A stretch of DNA of 64,000 nt from G965215145 sp965215145 (GCA_965215145.1 OZ244038.1:1612001-1676000); one strand, 5' to 3'; positions 8,746-17,039 are shown, numbered from the stretch's first letter. Made by a program: numbers and translations. The notes: a model not told the origin generated them from the sequence alone.

Positions 8746-9102
8746 TCAGGCGGGTTGGGGGCGGGGCCCGCGGAGGGCGTGCCCGGCGTGGAAGAGGAGG
8801 TCGCCGAGGCGGGCGACGGCCTTCGCCGTGTCCGGGTCGTCGGCGTGCTCCGCCGCGGCGCCGGTCTGCTCGCCGAGGCGGGCGAGGAGCCGGCCGACGG
8901 CGTCGGCGCTGAGGCCGGGGCCGGCGAGGAGCTCCCGGAGCTCCCCGAGCCCGTCTGCGACCGCGCGGAGGTCGGCGCGCTCCGAGGCCGCGAGCGCCTG
9001 GTGCCAGCCGTCGATGTGGCCGACGGCGGCGGCGAGGGGGAGCTGCGTCAGGCCGCGCTCGAGGTCAGCGAGGGTGGCGCGGACGGATTCGGCGGGGGAC
9101 AC
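8746..9102 (-). CDS. Tandem paralogue 1 of an unrecognised helical family
   Basis: This 118-residue protein is the first transcribed and shortest of the trio. Shared blocks are ATLADLERGLTQL, LGELRELL, LLARLGEQTGAAAE and LGDLLFHAGHAL. The start is a GTG at 9102, chosen because the open frame upstream has no resemblance to its paralogues and the homology begins here. It lies 27 bases before paralogue 2. There is no export signal and the function is unknown. Confidence 0.55.
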   Translation of the reverse strand: MSPAESVRATLADLERGLTQLPLAAAVGHIDGWHQALAASERADLRAVADGLGELRELLAGPGLSADAVGRLLARLGEQTGAAAEHADDPDTAKAVARLGDLLFHAGHALRGPRPQPA

Positions 9103-9185
9103 GGGAGAGGGGGAGGGGGATTGGGGAAGAGGGACTGGGGGGCGGGAGCCGGCTCTGCGGCGGTGAGCTAGCCCGTGCTCACTGC

Positions 9186-9845
9186 TCACCCGGCCCCGTC
9201 CCCGGTGCTCTCGAGCTCGGCCAGCACGGCCGGGACCTGCGGGGCGTCGAGGAAGGCGTGGCGGGCGGCGGCGGCTACGCGGCGCGTCGAGAACAGGTCC
9301 GAGGCCCCGCCGATCACGCCGCCGACGACGGGCAGGCTGCGGCGGGGGATCCGGCTCGTGAGCACCTTCGTCCCGGCCCACTTCCCCGCGCGCGTGGCGA
9401 GCCCGATCCCCGTCTCGGCGACGAACCGGAGGCCGCGCTCGGCCAGCTTCACCGCCGAGCGGTCCACGACCTCCTGGGCCTCGTCGCGCTCGGCGCCGGC
9501 CTCGATCGTCCCCGTCATGCACGCGAAGCACTGGTCGCGAACAGCCTTGTCCTGGGGGTCGTGCCCGCCGAGGTAGGCCGTGGCGGCGCAGCAGTGGAGC
9601 TGGAGCAGCGCCACGCCCGCGAGGTTCGTCGGGAGCGTGACGGGGAGCGTCAGGAAGCCGCCGAGGTTGAGGAGGAACCCGGCGCTAGCCGAGAGGGCCT
9701 CGTGGCGCCGGGCCATCTCCTCGGCCCGCTCGACGAGCGAGCCGGGGCGGGCGAGGTAGCGCCCGGCGGCCTCGGCCGGCGAGCCGAGCAGGGGCAGGCC
9801 GTCGAGGGCGCGGGCGTAGAGGGGCTTGAGGAAGATCGTCTTCAT
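9186..9845 (-). CDS. EcsC-family protein
   Basis: This 219-residue protein matches the EcsC family layout. It has a central hydrophobic stretch with LPTNLAGVALLQLH (about 70-85), the conserved TAYLGGHDPQDKAVRDQ block (about 87-105), and the C-terminal IPRRSLPVVGGVIGGASDLF (about 168-188) before a helical end. EcsC-type proteins were first named from the Bacillus ecsABC locus, but most stand-alone homologues have no known function. It lies between the three-paralogue set and a PHA-granule-type gene on the same strand. The gaps of 83 and 91 bases could hold a promoter. Confidence 0.7.
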   Translation of the reverse strand: MKTIFLKPLYARALDGLPLLGSPAEAAGRYLARPGSLVERAEEMARRHEALSASAGFLLNLGGFLTLPVTLPTNLAGVALLQLHCCAATAYLGGHDPQDKAVRDQCFACMTGTIEAGAERDEAQEVVDRSAVKLAERGLRFVAETGIGLATRAGKWAGTKVLTSRIPRRSLPVVGGVIGGASDLFSTRRVAAAARHAFLDAPQVPAVLAELESTGDGAG

Positions 9846-9936
9846 GAAGGGCGAGTTGGGGAGAGGAGGGCGTATACCGCGCCAGCCCGGTGCAGGGTTC
9901 GTCCGAGTCGTTCCTGGTGGGCGCCTCCGGCGGGGC

Positions 9937-10227
9937 TCAGGCGGCCGAGCCGACGTAGCGGTCGAGGTAGCGCTCGACCTGCTGGCGGAGCGTGCCCCGG
10001 AGCGGCCGGAGCACCAACCCGAGGTCGGCCGTCACGCGGACGGCGTCGGGGCCGGCGTGGACGCGGGCGTCGAACCCGCGCCCGGAGGCGACGAGCGTGT
10101 CGCCCTCCCAATGCGAGCGGAACGAGACGCCCGGCTCGCCCCGGAGCTCGCCGACGACCTCCTCGGCCGCGCGGCGCGCCCCCTCGCGGCCGAGGTCGTG
10201 GGGGCGGCTGACGTCGATGTGCGGCAT
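9937..10227 (-). CDS. PHA-granule-region family protein
   Basis: This 96-residue protein resembles the polyhydroxyalkanoic acid system (PHA_gran_rgn) family. It has an N-terminal IDVSRPHDLGREGARRAAEEV helix start, a central SHWEGDTLVASGRG strand pair and a GPDAVRVTADLGLVLRPLRGTL end. The family was defined near PHA synthesis genes, but members also occur without them, and none are seen here. It is probably cytosolic. The gene lies 24 bases after a small membrane-protein gene on the same strand. Confidence 0.65.
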   Translation of the reverse strand: MPHIDVSRPHDLGREGARRAAEEVVGELRGEPGVSFRSHWEGDTLVASGRGFDARVHAGPDAVRVTADLGLVLRPLRGTLRQQVERYLDRYVGSAA

Positions 10228-10251
10228 GAGGGGGGATGGGGCGGGCCGTGC

Positions 10252-10434
10252 TCAGCAGCCGAAAAAGATCAGCAGGGCCGGGACGATGAGCCAGAGCAGG
10301 CCCTTGACGAGGAAGAACAGGAAGCCCGCCACCCCGAACCGCTTCAGCCAACGCCCGACAGGCGACGCCTCGGGCTCGGCCGCAGGCGCCTCGGGCTGAG
10401 CGCGGGGGAGGGGGGCGTCGGGCGGGGGTGACAT
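10252..10434 (-). CDS. Small single-span membrane protein
   Basis: This 60-residue protein has a Pro/Ala-rich N-terminal half and one strong transmembrane segment (FGVAGFLFFLVKGLLWLIVPALLIFF, about residues 33-58) ending in GC. A basic patch (GRWLKR) before the segment suggests the N-terminus stays in the cytosol. It is co-directional with and close to the PHA-granule-type gene. No family is recognised and the function is unknown. Confidence 0.5.
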   Translation of the reverse strand: MSPPPDAPLPRAQPEAPAAEPEASPVGRWLKRFGVAGFLFFLVKGLLWLIVPALLIFFGC

Positions 10435-10473
10435 GGCCCCGCTAACGCGCCGCCCCTTGCCGTGATTCCTCGC

Positions 10474-11118
10474 CTACGCCGCCTCCTCGGCCGGCGCGTA
10501 GAGCTCCGGCCGGGGTATCGGGATCGCCTCGCCCGGCGCGAAGTGGTGCTCGGCGTGGAGGTAGAAGTTGAACGTGAGGAGGTTCACCACGCGCCAGACC
10601 CCCCCGTCGAAGCTCCGCGTGTCGTGCCCGCGCCCGTACGGCAGCTCCGCGTGGGTGATGAAGTTGAAGTGGGCCACGAGGACGTGGCTGATCGTGACCG
10701 GGAGGAGCCAGAACACGAGCGCCCACCGGACGCCCTGCCACGGGTCCCCCGCCCACGCCTGCCACCCGACCACGGCGAGGGCGATGAGGACGGGCGGGGC
10801 CACGGCCAGGAGGTAGCGGCGCGGCTCCCACACCCACCGCGCGATGCGGAAGTAGTGCGAGGCGAGGTACGGCAGCAGCGGCCGGTCGATCCGGTGCGGG
10901 TCGCGCTCGGTGTTCGTGAACCGGTGGTGCATGAGGTGCGCCGCGCGCCACCCCTCGAAGTGCGTGAGGTGGAGCGAGCACAGCACGTTGCCGACGAGCC
11001 GGTTCAGGCTCCGCCGCCGGAAGAGCGTGTAGTGGACGCAGTTGTGGATGGCGATCTGCCCGAGGTAGTAGACGTACCCCAGGAACAGAACGATAAGCGC
11101 GTCGCGCACCCAGAGCAT
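10474..11118 (-). CDS. Membrane fatty-acid desaturase family protein
   Basis: This is a 214-residue integral membrane protein with the three histidine boxes of the di-iron desaturase/hydroxylase family: HNCVH (about 26-30), HLMHHRFTN (about 61-69) and HAEHH near residue 193. It is shorter than many desaturases, having lost or never had extra N-terminal spans. It would insert a double bond or hydroxyl into an acyl chain or carotenoid-like substrate, which the sequence cannot settle. The ATG at 11118 is chosen because the open frame upstream is non-hydrophobic, but about 50 further upstream residues remain possible. It stands alone at the end of the minus-strand group. Confidence 0.8.
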   Translation of the reverse strand: MLWVRDALIVLFLGYVYYLGQIAIHNCVHYTLFRRRSLNRLVGNVLCSLHLTHFEGWRAAHLMHHRFTNTERDPHRIDRPLLPYLASHYFRIARWVWEPRRYLLAVAPPVLIALAVVGWQAWAGDPWQGVRWALVFWLLPVTISHVLVAHFNFITHAELPYGRGHDTRSFDGGVWRVVNLLTFNFYLHAEHHFAPGEAIPIPRPELYAPAEEAA

Positions 11119-11498
11119 GGTTTTCCCCGGCTGGTGATCCGATTCTAGTAAGGCATCGCCCGGTCCCGGTGCCTGCTCAAACCGACCCGGCCGGGCGTCC
11201 AGCCGCAGCGCTTTTAGGATACGGGGGGCCACGCGAACCCCCGGATTTAGAACCGAGGGCTGAGTGGCGCACCGTGCCTGCGCCGCCCACCCAAGCCGGC
11301 TGCCGCTTCCGGCGAGCGGCCGCGTAGCCAGGGGAGGACAGGCTCCCCGGTGAGGCGCACGGCGGCGTGCGCCGGGGAGACCGTGCGCGGCCCCGGACCG
11401 TACCTTACGGGCGGAGTGCTCGTCACCCGGCGCTTTCCCCCTCTCCCCGCCGGCCTCGATCCCTCCCGCCGCCGACGGCCCCCTCGACGCCACCCGCC
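11119..11498. other. 380-base gap without a supported gene
   Basis: I see no convincing coding sequence here. A TACCTTAC at 11401-11408 (plus strand) resembles the -7 element found before other genes in the window, but there is no TTG at the right distance. It points towards the decayed oxidoreductase fragment that follows. Confidence 0.4.
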
Positions 11499-11648
11499 AC
11501 CCTCGCCGACGGCCGCGACGCCGTCGAGGCGCGGGACCAGAGCCTCGTGAGGTCCTCGTACCGCGACGCCTTCAACACCTTCGCCGCCACGCTCGCCGCG
11601 ACGGAGTCGCTGGAGACGGGGCAGCCCGTCGAGGTGGCGCGGCCCTAG
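11499..11648 (+). pseudogene. C-terminal remnant of a Gfo/Idh/MocA oxidoreductase
   Basis: About 49 codons in one frame, ending in TAG, encode a tail (SSYRDAFNTFAATLAA, then SLETGQPVEVA) that aligns with the C-terminus of the intact oxidoreductase at 19536-20519 (YAEALKTHRLTLAA, then ALETGETIEIA). The rest of the protein, including the Rossmann half, is absent, and upstream sequence in this frame is Pro/Arg/Ser-rich and not protein-like. It lies on the opposite strand at the far end of cluster A, and its stop overlaps the end of the methyltransferase gene. It reads as the leftover of a duplicated or rearranged oxidoreductase gene. Confidence 0.55.
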
Positions 11649-12229
11649 CCCGCCCGCTTCAGCACGTCGAGCCGGTACTGCTCCTCCCGACTGTCGGCGA
11701 TGGAGCGGAAGCGGTGGTCCCGGAGGAACGCTGCATGCACGTCGTTGCCGGTGAGGGCACAGCCGGGGACAGCCGGGAGCCAGTGGACGAGGGCGAGGTG
11801 CCCGCCTTGTCGGAGGCCGTCCGCGATCCGGTCGCGCAGCAGGGCGAGGTCGTCGGGCGGGAGGTAGTAGCCGACCTCGGAGAGCACTACGAGGTCGAAG
11901 TGCCCGGTTGGGAAGTCGTCGGGGACGAAACGCCGCTCGAACCGGACGTGCCCGAGGTGCCGGCACCGCGCACGTGCTCGGGCCAACGCGTCGGCAGCCC
12001 CGTCGAGCGCGAGGAGCCGGTCGCAGCGCGCGGCCAGTCGCTCGGTCAGGACCCCGATGGAGCAGCCGATCTCGAGGGCCGACCCGTAGCGGGGGTGGGG
12101 GAGGGCGGCGAGCGTGGCGGCGTACTTCGCGGCCTCGTAGGGGCTCGTCTCGTAATCCCACGGGTCGGCGTGCTCGGCGTAGAGCCGGTCGAAGTAGTCG
12201 GCGGGGAGGGTGTGGGCGGGCCGGGTCAT
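11645..12229 (-). CDS. NodS-type SAM-dependent methyltransferase
   Basis: This 194-residue class I methyltransferase has the NodS-like opening YFDRLYAEHADPWDYETSPYE (split here as YFDRLYAEHADPWD then YETSPYEAAKY), a SAM-binding motif I LEIGCSIGVLTERLA (about 50-64), the FDLVVLSEVGYYL motif and a late HWLPAVPG segment. NodS N-methylates the deacetylated glucosamine of Nod factors. Here the preceding gene encodes a PIG-L deacetylase, which would expose an amine, so N-methylation of an amino sugar is plausible but inferred. The ATG overlaps the PIG-L stop by four bases (ATGA). It is the last gene of cluster A. Confidence 0.85.
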   Translation of the reverse strand: MTRPAHTLPADYFDRLYAEHADPWDYETSPYEAAKYAATLAALPHPRYGSALEIGCSIGVLTERLAARCDRLLALDGAADALARARARCRHLGHVRFERRFVPDDFPTGHFDLVVLSEVGYYLPPDDLALLRDRIADGLRQGGHLALVHWLPAVPGCALTGNDVHAAFLRDHRFRSIADSREEQYRLDVLKRAG

Positions 12230-12972
12230 CCGTCGAGCGGGTCGAAGAAAAGCTCCCACGGGCGGGCGGCGCGGGCCAGCATCTCGTCGGGGATGCGGAA
12301 CGGCGCATCGCTGTCGGCGATGAGCCCCGTGGTCTGGGAGCGGTGGGCAGCGACGGCCCGCCGCTTCCGCTCGGCGACCGTGCTGACGTCGAGCCGCCAA
12401 GGGCGGACCTCGTAGGGGCGCGGCGCCCGCTCGGGCTCCCGCTCCCACAGCCACACCGGGTACTCCACGATCCGCGGCGGCCGGGGCAGCATCGGGACGA
12501 CGGCGCGCGCGAGGTGCCACGCGGCGACGTGGTCCGGGTGGGGGTCGCGCCGCCAGGGGGCGAACACGGTATCGGGCTCGGCGTCGCGGAGCGCGGCGTG
12601 GAGGAGCCCGATGGCCTGGCCGAACCCGGCGTGATGGGGGTGGGGCACGGCGCCGTCGGGGAGGCGGAGGAAGCGCGCGGCGTCGGGCGCGAGGCCGAGC
12701 GCGGCGAGGGCGTCCTGCGTCTCACGTTGTCGCAGCGCCCGGAGCCGGTCGGGCGGGTACGCCCCCGAGCCGGGATGCGAGCCGGCGCCGTCGCTCACGA
12801 CGACGACGCGGGCCGACTGGCCACGCCGGGCGAGCAGCGCGAGCAGCCCCCCGCAGCCGAGCGACTCGTCGTCCGGGTGCGGCGCGACGACGGCGACGCG
12901 GCCGAGCGCGGTGGCGGCTTCGGGCGGGCGGAGCGGGACCCCTTCTGGATCGGCGAGCAGGGCGGGCGTCAT
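12226..12972 (-). CDS. PIG-L/LmbE-family deacetylase
   Basis: This is a 248-residue zinc-dependent amidohydrolase. It has the family zinc-site motif VAPHPDDESLGCGG (about 29-42) and the second metal histidine in DPHPDHVAAW (about 142-151). PIG-L proteins remove acetyl groups from N-acetylglucosamine-type substrates such as GlcNAc-PI, GlcNAc-inositol and bacillithiol precursors. Overlapping ATGA junctions link it to the acyl-CoA dehydrogenase upstream and the NodS-like methyltransferase downstream, so deacetylation followed by N-modification is likely. The substrate is not identifiable from sequence. Confidence 0.9.
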   Translation of the reverse strand: MTPALLADPEGVPLRPPEAATALGRVAVVAPHPDDESLGCGGLLALLARRGQSARVVVVSDGAGSHPGSGAYPPDRLRALRQRETQDALAALGLAPDAARFLRLPDGAVPHPHHAGFGQAIGLLHAALRDAEPDTVFAPWRRDPHPDHVAAWHLARAVVPMLPRPPRIVEYPVWLWEREPERAPRPYEVRPWRLDVSTVAERKRRAVAAHRSQTTGLIADSDAPFRIPDEMLARAARPWELFFDPLDG

Positions 12973-14135
12973 GGGAGGTCGGAGCCGAGGGGGCAGTCGG
13001 GGTGCTCCGCGGCGAAGCGGCCGGCGGCGGTCAGCATCGCGTCCACGCCGGGCTGGCGGAGGTAGAGCCGGAGGTCGCGACCGATCCGCTCGATGGGGCT
13101 CGGCGGCAGCAGCCCGGACGCGCCGACCGAGCGGTCCACGAGCCCGGTCACGTCGAGGCAGGTTCTTTCGACGGCCGCCCGCGCCATCTGCGCGTAGGCC
13201 ACCTGTGCGGCTGCGTCGGCGTCCTCCCGTTCAAGGAGCCGCGCCGCGCCGAGGAGCCACAGCGCGCCCGTTTCGAGCGCGACGCCGGCTTCCCCCAGCC
13301 GGGCCTCTTGGAGGGGGCGCTCCAGGTGGCCGCGGCGGCGGAGGTGCTCGACGGCGGCGGCGAACAGCGCGTCGGCGCCGCCGAGGTGGACGGCGCAGAA
13401 CCGCACGGCGCCCGCGGTGAACAGCGGCTCCCGCACGCAGTCGTCCGGCCCCCCGACGACGGCCTCCGGCCCGAGCGCGACGCCCGAGAAGCCCACGCGC
13501 CCGCTCGCCGAGGCGCGCATCCCCTCGGCCCTCCACCACCCCGGATCGGCCTCGACCTCGACCTCGTCCATCGGGACGAGCACGAGCTGCCAGCCGTCGG
13601 CCTCCCCCGGCCGGCGGGCGTTGACGAGCGCGCGCGTCACCCCGCCGAGGCCGGAGCAGAACACCTTCTCCCCGTCGAGCCGGACGCCGCCGCCGGGCTG
13701 CGGCTCGAACCAGAGGTCGCGCGGCCCCCCCGCGTGCCACACCCCGAACAGGTGCCCCGCGCGGGCGTCGGCGGCGGCGCGGGTACGCTGCTCCGCCGTG
13801 CCGTAGGCGGCGACGAGGGCGAGCGCGCCGACGTGCCCCTCGTAGATCCGCCCGGCCGGCAGGCTCCCCCGGCCGACCGCCCGGAGGATGGCGTACAGCG
13901 CGTGAAGCGTGCCCGGCTCCTGCCCGAGTCCTGCGCCGCCCTCGTCGGTGGAAAGCGGGGCTGTGAGCAGGCCGGCCTCGCGGAGCACGTCGAACTCGGC
14001 TTCCGGGAAGGCCCCCCGCCGGTCGGACGCCGGGGCGAGCGCGGCCAACTCCGTCGCGAGCGCTTCGGCGGCCTGCACCGCCGCCCGTACTGCGTCGCTC
14101 ACTCCGACGGCTCCGATTGCGAGGTCGGGCATCAT
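12969..14135 (-). CDS. Acyl-CoA dehydrogenase-like flavoprotein
   Basis: This 388-residue protein has the layout of a divergent acyl-CoA dehydrogenase: an N-terminal helical domain (residues 1-120), a middle beta domain with GEKVFCSGLGG and the SASGRVGFSGVAL strand (about 155-225), and a C-terminal four-helix domain. The usual catalytic glutamate cannot be placed with confidence. It could oxidise an acyl-CoA, a nitrogen or another group, since ACAD-fold enzymes also act outside fatty-acid oxidation. It overlaps both neighbours by four bases, so it is translationally coupled to the glycosyltransferase before it and PIG-L after it. The start is one of two adjacent ATGs (14135 or 14132). Confidence 0.8.
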   Translation of the reverse strand: MMPDLAIGAVGVSDAVRAAVQAAEALATELAALAPASDRRGAFPEAEFDVLREAGLLTAPLSTDEGGAGLGQEPGTLHALYAILRAVGRGSLPAGRIYEGHVGALALVAAYGTAEQRTRAAADARAGHLFGVWHAGGPRDLWFEPQPGGGVRLDGEKVFCSGLGGVTRALVNARRPGEADGWQLVLVPMDEVEVEADPGWWRAEGMRASASGRVGFSGVALGPEAVVGGPDDCVREPLFTAGAVRFCAVHLGGADALFAAAVEHLRRRGHLERPLQEARLGEAGVALETGALWLLGAARLLEREDADAAAQVAYAQMARAAVERTCLDVTGLVDRSVGASGLLPPSPIERIGRDLRLYLRQPGVDAMLTAAGRFAAEHPDCPLGSDLP

Positions 14136-15415
14136 GGTGTAGGATTGAGCATTCCTGCCTGGGCTCGCCGGTCTCCCGGTGAGGGCGCAGCACGCTGCGC
14201 CCCTACCAGCGCTGAGGTTAGGTGCAGCGGCTGGGGCGGCACCCTCTCGGGCAGGGCAGTGTGGCGCGCGGCGCGCAGCCGCATCACCCGTTCGCGCAGC
14301 CCCGCCAGAGCGACCTCGATGGGCTCCGGGGGAACGGGGGTGTCGGACGCCTCCCGCCGCCCCTTGGCCCACGCGACGGCTGCCCCGGCCGTCGGCGCCT
14401 CGCAGAGCGCGCTAGCAAGCTCCACCCGGCTCAGACCCACCTCCGCTCCAACGATCTCCGTCGTCATGTGCGGCAATCGCCCCCGGCGGTGCCAAAGCCG
14501 GCGGACTTGGCCGGCAAGCTCGAACCGCCGCTCGAGTGACGCCGCGGACTCGACGTACAGCCGGTGCTCCCCGCAGCGCTCCACGTCCGCGGCCCACGCG
14601 CGGAGGCCGTCGGAGAGCCCGGCCGGAGCGCGGCCCTCGGCGCGGGCCGAGGTGAAGACGCGCGGGCCGAAGCTGTGCCGGAACCGCCCGTCGGCGCGGC
14701 GGACGGCCTCGAACAGCGCCACGTCCTCGGCGTGCCGCAGCGCGGGGAGACCACCGACACCAGCGTAGGCCGCGGCCGTGATGGCGAACGAAGCCCCAGC
14801 GTGCTGGTGGTGGCGGGGGAAGGGGTCGTGCGGGTCGGGGTCGAGCAGGGACTCCAGCTCCTGCCTCCAGCGGTGGTAGCCGACGTCGAGGAGGAACGAG
14901 CGGCGGACGCGCGGGTCGAGCCCGGCACGCTCGGCCGGGTGGAGCAGCACGCGGCCCCCGACGGCGTCGGCCCCCGCGTCGATCTCGGCGAGGTTCGCCG
15001 CGATCCAGCCCGGTGCGGGCTCGGTGTCGGCGTCGGTCGAGAGGACGGCACCGCCGGGGCGGCCAAGGGCGAGGAGGCGGGCGCAGGCCGCGTTCATCCC
15101 CAACCTTCTGGCCCCGCCGACGTGGGCCTCCTCCGGCGCGAGGTCAAGCTCGACGACATGGAGCCGGAGCCGCGGGTGCTGGCGGCCCACCCGACGTGCG
15201 ACCTCCGCCGTCTCGTCCGTGCACCCGTTCGCCACGACCGTCACCTCGAACGCCTCCGGATCGAGCGGCTGGCCTGCGAGGTCACGCTGCCGGGCGAGGG
15301 CTTCGAGCGTGCGCGGCAGCCGTTCCTCCTCGTTCCGCGCGGGGATCGCCACGGAGGCCCGCAGCGCGGGGTGCGGCGGGGGGAGGTCGGGCGCGATGGG
15401 CAGCGGCGGCGTCAT
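14132..15415 (-). CDS. Family 2 glycosyltransferase with repeat-derived tail
   Basis: This 427-residue GT-A fold enzyme opens with VAIPARNEEERLPRTLEAL (about 19-37). The nucleotide/metal motif is in LSTDADTEPAPGW (about 122-134), and an acceptor-side RHAEDVALFEAV follows near 217. There is no membrane segment, so it is probably cytosolic or peripheral. The sugar and acceptor are unknown. The last 25 or so residues (SALVGAQRAAPSPGD onward) are encoded by a palindromic repeat at 14183-14206 and look like a repeat-derived extension. The gene is coupled by ATGA to the GH1-like/cupin gene upstream and the acyl-CoA dehydrogenase downstream. Confidence 0.88.
   Translation of the reverse strand: MTPPLPIAPDLPPPHPALRASVAIPARNEEERLPRTLEALARQRDLAGQPLDPEAFEVTVVANGCTDETAEVARRVGRQHPRLRLHVVELDLAPEEAHVGGARRLGMNAACARLLALGRPGGAVLSTDADTEPAPGWIAANLAEIDAGADAVGGRVLLHPAERAGLDPRVRRSFLLDVGYHRWRQELESLLDPDPHDPFPRHHQHAGASFAITAAAYAGVGGLPALRHAEDVALFEAVRRADGRFRHSFGPRVFTSARAEGRAPAGLSDGLRAWAADVERCGEHRLYVESAASLERRFELAGQVRRLWHRRGRLPHMTTEIVGAEVGLSRVELASALCEAPTAGAAVAWAKGRREASDTPVPPEPIEVALAGLRERVMRLRAARHTALPERVPPQPLHLTSALVGAQRAAPSPGDRRAQAGMLNPTP
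14183..14206. repeat. Palindromic repeat, family 1 (copy a)
   Basis: GGGCGCAGC and its exact complement GCTGCGCCC are separated by two bases and followed by CTAC. It matches the family seen at 17069, 18299, 20695, 54468 and 58719. This copy lies inside the 3' coding end of the family 2 glycosyltransferase gene. Confidence 0.7.
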
Positions 15416-17019
15416 CCCGATCCCCCCGGCGGCGGGTGCGGCCCGCCGAAGCGGGCGTCCCAGGGCTTCGGCGCGCTGACCTGCTGCACGACCAGCCGCT
15501 CGGCCGCGCGGTTGTGGATCATGTGGTACGCCCCGGCCGGCACGGCCAGCGACTCCCCCCGCCGGAGCACCGCCCACGCCTCGTCCACGCGGACGTGCGC
15601 CTCGCCCTCCACCACCGTCCACACGTGCTCCGTCTCGCGGTGGCGGTGCGGCGGCAGCGCCGACCCCGGCTCGAACCCGTAGAGCTCGACGACGAGGTTC
15701 TCGCCCGCGTGGAGCGTCTGGTACGAGAAGTTGTCCGGGCGGAACTTCGCCTGCTCCGCCGGCCGGATCGGCGTGGGTTCGGGGGACGCGAGGTCGGCGT
15801 AGGGGCTCTCCGTCGCCAGCGGCTCGTCCGGGATGTTGGCCGGGTCGAGGTGGGCCTGCGCCGTGCGGAGGGCGCCGGCCACCGCGGGGTCGAGGACGCG
15901 GCGGAGCGTGCCATCTTCCTCGGGGACCACGTCGAAGAGGCCGCCGTCGAAGAACGCCGTCGGGTCCTCCCAGTCCGGGGAGGTGACGACGGGGTAGAGG
16001 CAGATCCCCTGCACGTCGGCGCCGAGCCGGCGGGCCTCGGCGACCTCGGCGGTGAGGTACTCCAGCCAGCCCATCCGCCCGCGCCCGGCGTCGCCCGTCT
16101 CGGCCAGCAGCAGCGGCCCGCCGTAGCGCCCCTCCAGCTCGACCAGCTCGTCGTGGAGGGTGATCCAGCCGGCGGCTTCGCGGGTCAGGAACGTCTGCGG
16201 CTGCTCCTCCGTCGGCAGCGTCCACTGGTTGCAGGCGTAGTAGTTCAGCCCGACGATGCCGAGATGCCGGCGGCTCCCGCCGAGCTCGGGTTCGAGCCGC
16301 CCAGCCAGCATATCAAACGCCTCGGTCACGACGTGCCGGTTGAAGTGGTCGGTCTGCTCGCGGAGGTCCTCGCGGCCCTCGGGCGGGTGCTGCCGGATCA
16401 GCGGGTCCACGTTCACGATCACGGCGTCGGGGTCCACCTCGGCCCACACGGCGTCGGTCGCGGCGATGGAGGCGCGGACGAGGCGGCGCTTGAGCTCCCC
16501 GCCGCGCTCGTGCCAGAACGGCGCCATGTAGCCGACGTGGCCGCCGGCCCAGGCGTAGTACGAGATCTCGTTGACGGGGGTGAGGTAGAGCGGCCCCTCC
16601 GTCTCCTCCCGGACTGCGCGCGCCACGGCGACGGCGTAGGCGCGGAAGCGGTCGAGGAAGGCGTCCGTCGCGGGGTCGAGGTCGTCGGGGTAGCCGTAGT
16701 GCATGAGGTCCCACACCTGCACCACGCCCTCCTCCCGCCCGATCCGCGCGAGCTCGCGGACCTCCGACACGTCGAGCTTGCCCTCCCGGTCGATGTGGGG
16801 CCAGCGGGCGGCCTCGCGGACGGCGCGGACGCCGGCGGCGCGGCACAGCCGGTAGTCCTCCCGCGCGAGCCGGTCGTGCTGCGTCATCTGGATCAGGTCC
16901 AGCCGCGTGCCGTCGAGCGTCTGCTGCATCGAGCACTCGAAGCCGCCGAGGAAGAACGAGCCGAACAGCCACCCGTCGTCGGACTGGGGGATGGCGTCGG
17001 GGGCGGGGGGGGTCTCCAT
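15412..17019 (-). CDS. GH1-like glycosidase fused to a cupin domain
   Basis: This 535-residue protein has two parts. Residues 1-400 form a TIM-barrel glycosidase-like domain with FLGGFECSMQQTLDG near the start, a predicted acid/base E151 in TPVNEISYYAW and a predicted nucleophile E307 in LLLAETGD, as in retaining clan-A enzymes. Residues 415-535 form a cupin with PHRHRETEHVWTVVEGEA and PAGAYHMIHN. No signal peptide is seen, so it probably acts in the cytosol. It is a paralogue of the cupin-less protein at 27759-28940, and both lie next to glycosyltransferases. It may hydrolyse or transglycosylate a product of the cluster, with the cupin sensing a ligand; this is inference. It starts 20 bases after the GT4 gene and overlaps the GT2 gene by four. 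Confidence 0.75.
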   Translation of the reverse strand: METPPAPDAIPQSDDGWLFGSFFLGGFECSMQQTLDGTRLDLIQMTQHDRLAREDYRLCRAAGVRAVREAARWPHIDREGKLDVSEVRELARIGREEGVVQVWDLMHYGYPDDLDPATDAFLDRFRAYAVAVARAVREETEGPLYLTPVNEISYYAWAGGHVGYMAPFWHERGGELKRRLVRASIAATDAVWAEVDPDAVIVNVDPLIRQHPPEGREDLREQTDHFNRHVVTEAFDMLAGRLEPELGGSRRHLGIVGLNYYACNQWTLPTEEQPQTFLTREAAGWITLHDELVELEGRYGGPLLLAETGDAGRGRMGWLEYLTAEVAEARRLGADVQGICLYPVVTSPDWEDPTAFFDGGLFDVVPEEDGTLRRVLDPAVAGALRTAQAHLDPANIPDEPLATESPYADLASPEPTPIRPAEQAKFRPDNFSYQTLHAGENLVVELYGFEPGSALPPHRHRETEHVWTVVEGEAHVRVDEAWAVLRRGESLAVPAGAYHMIHNRAAERLVVQQVSAPKPWDARFGGPHPPPGGSG

Positions 17020-17039
17020 CGGAGGCGGCGTTCGGGGGT

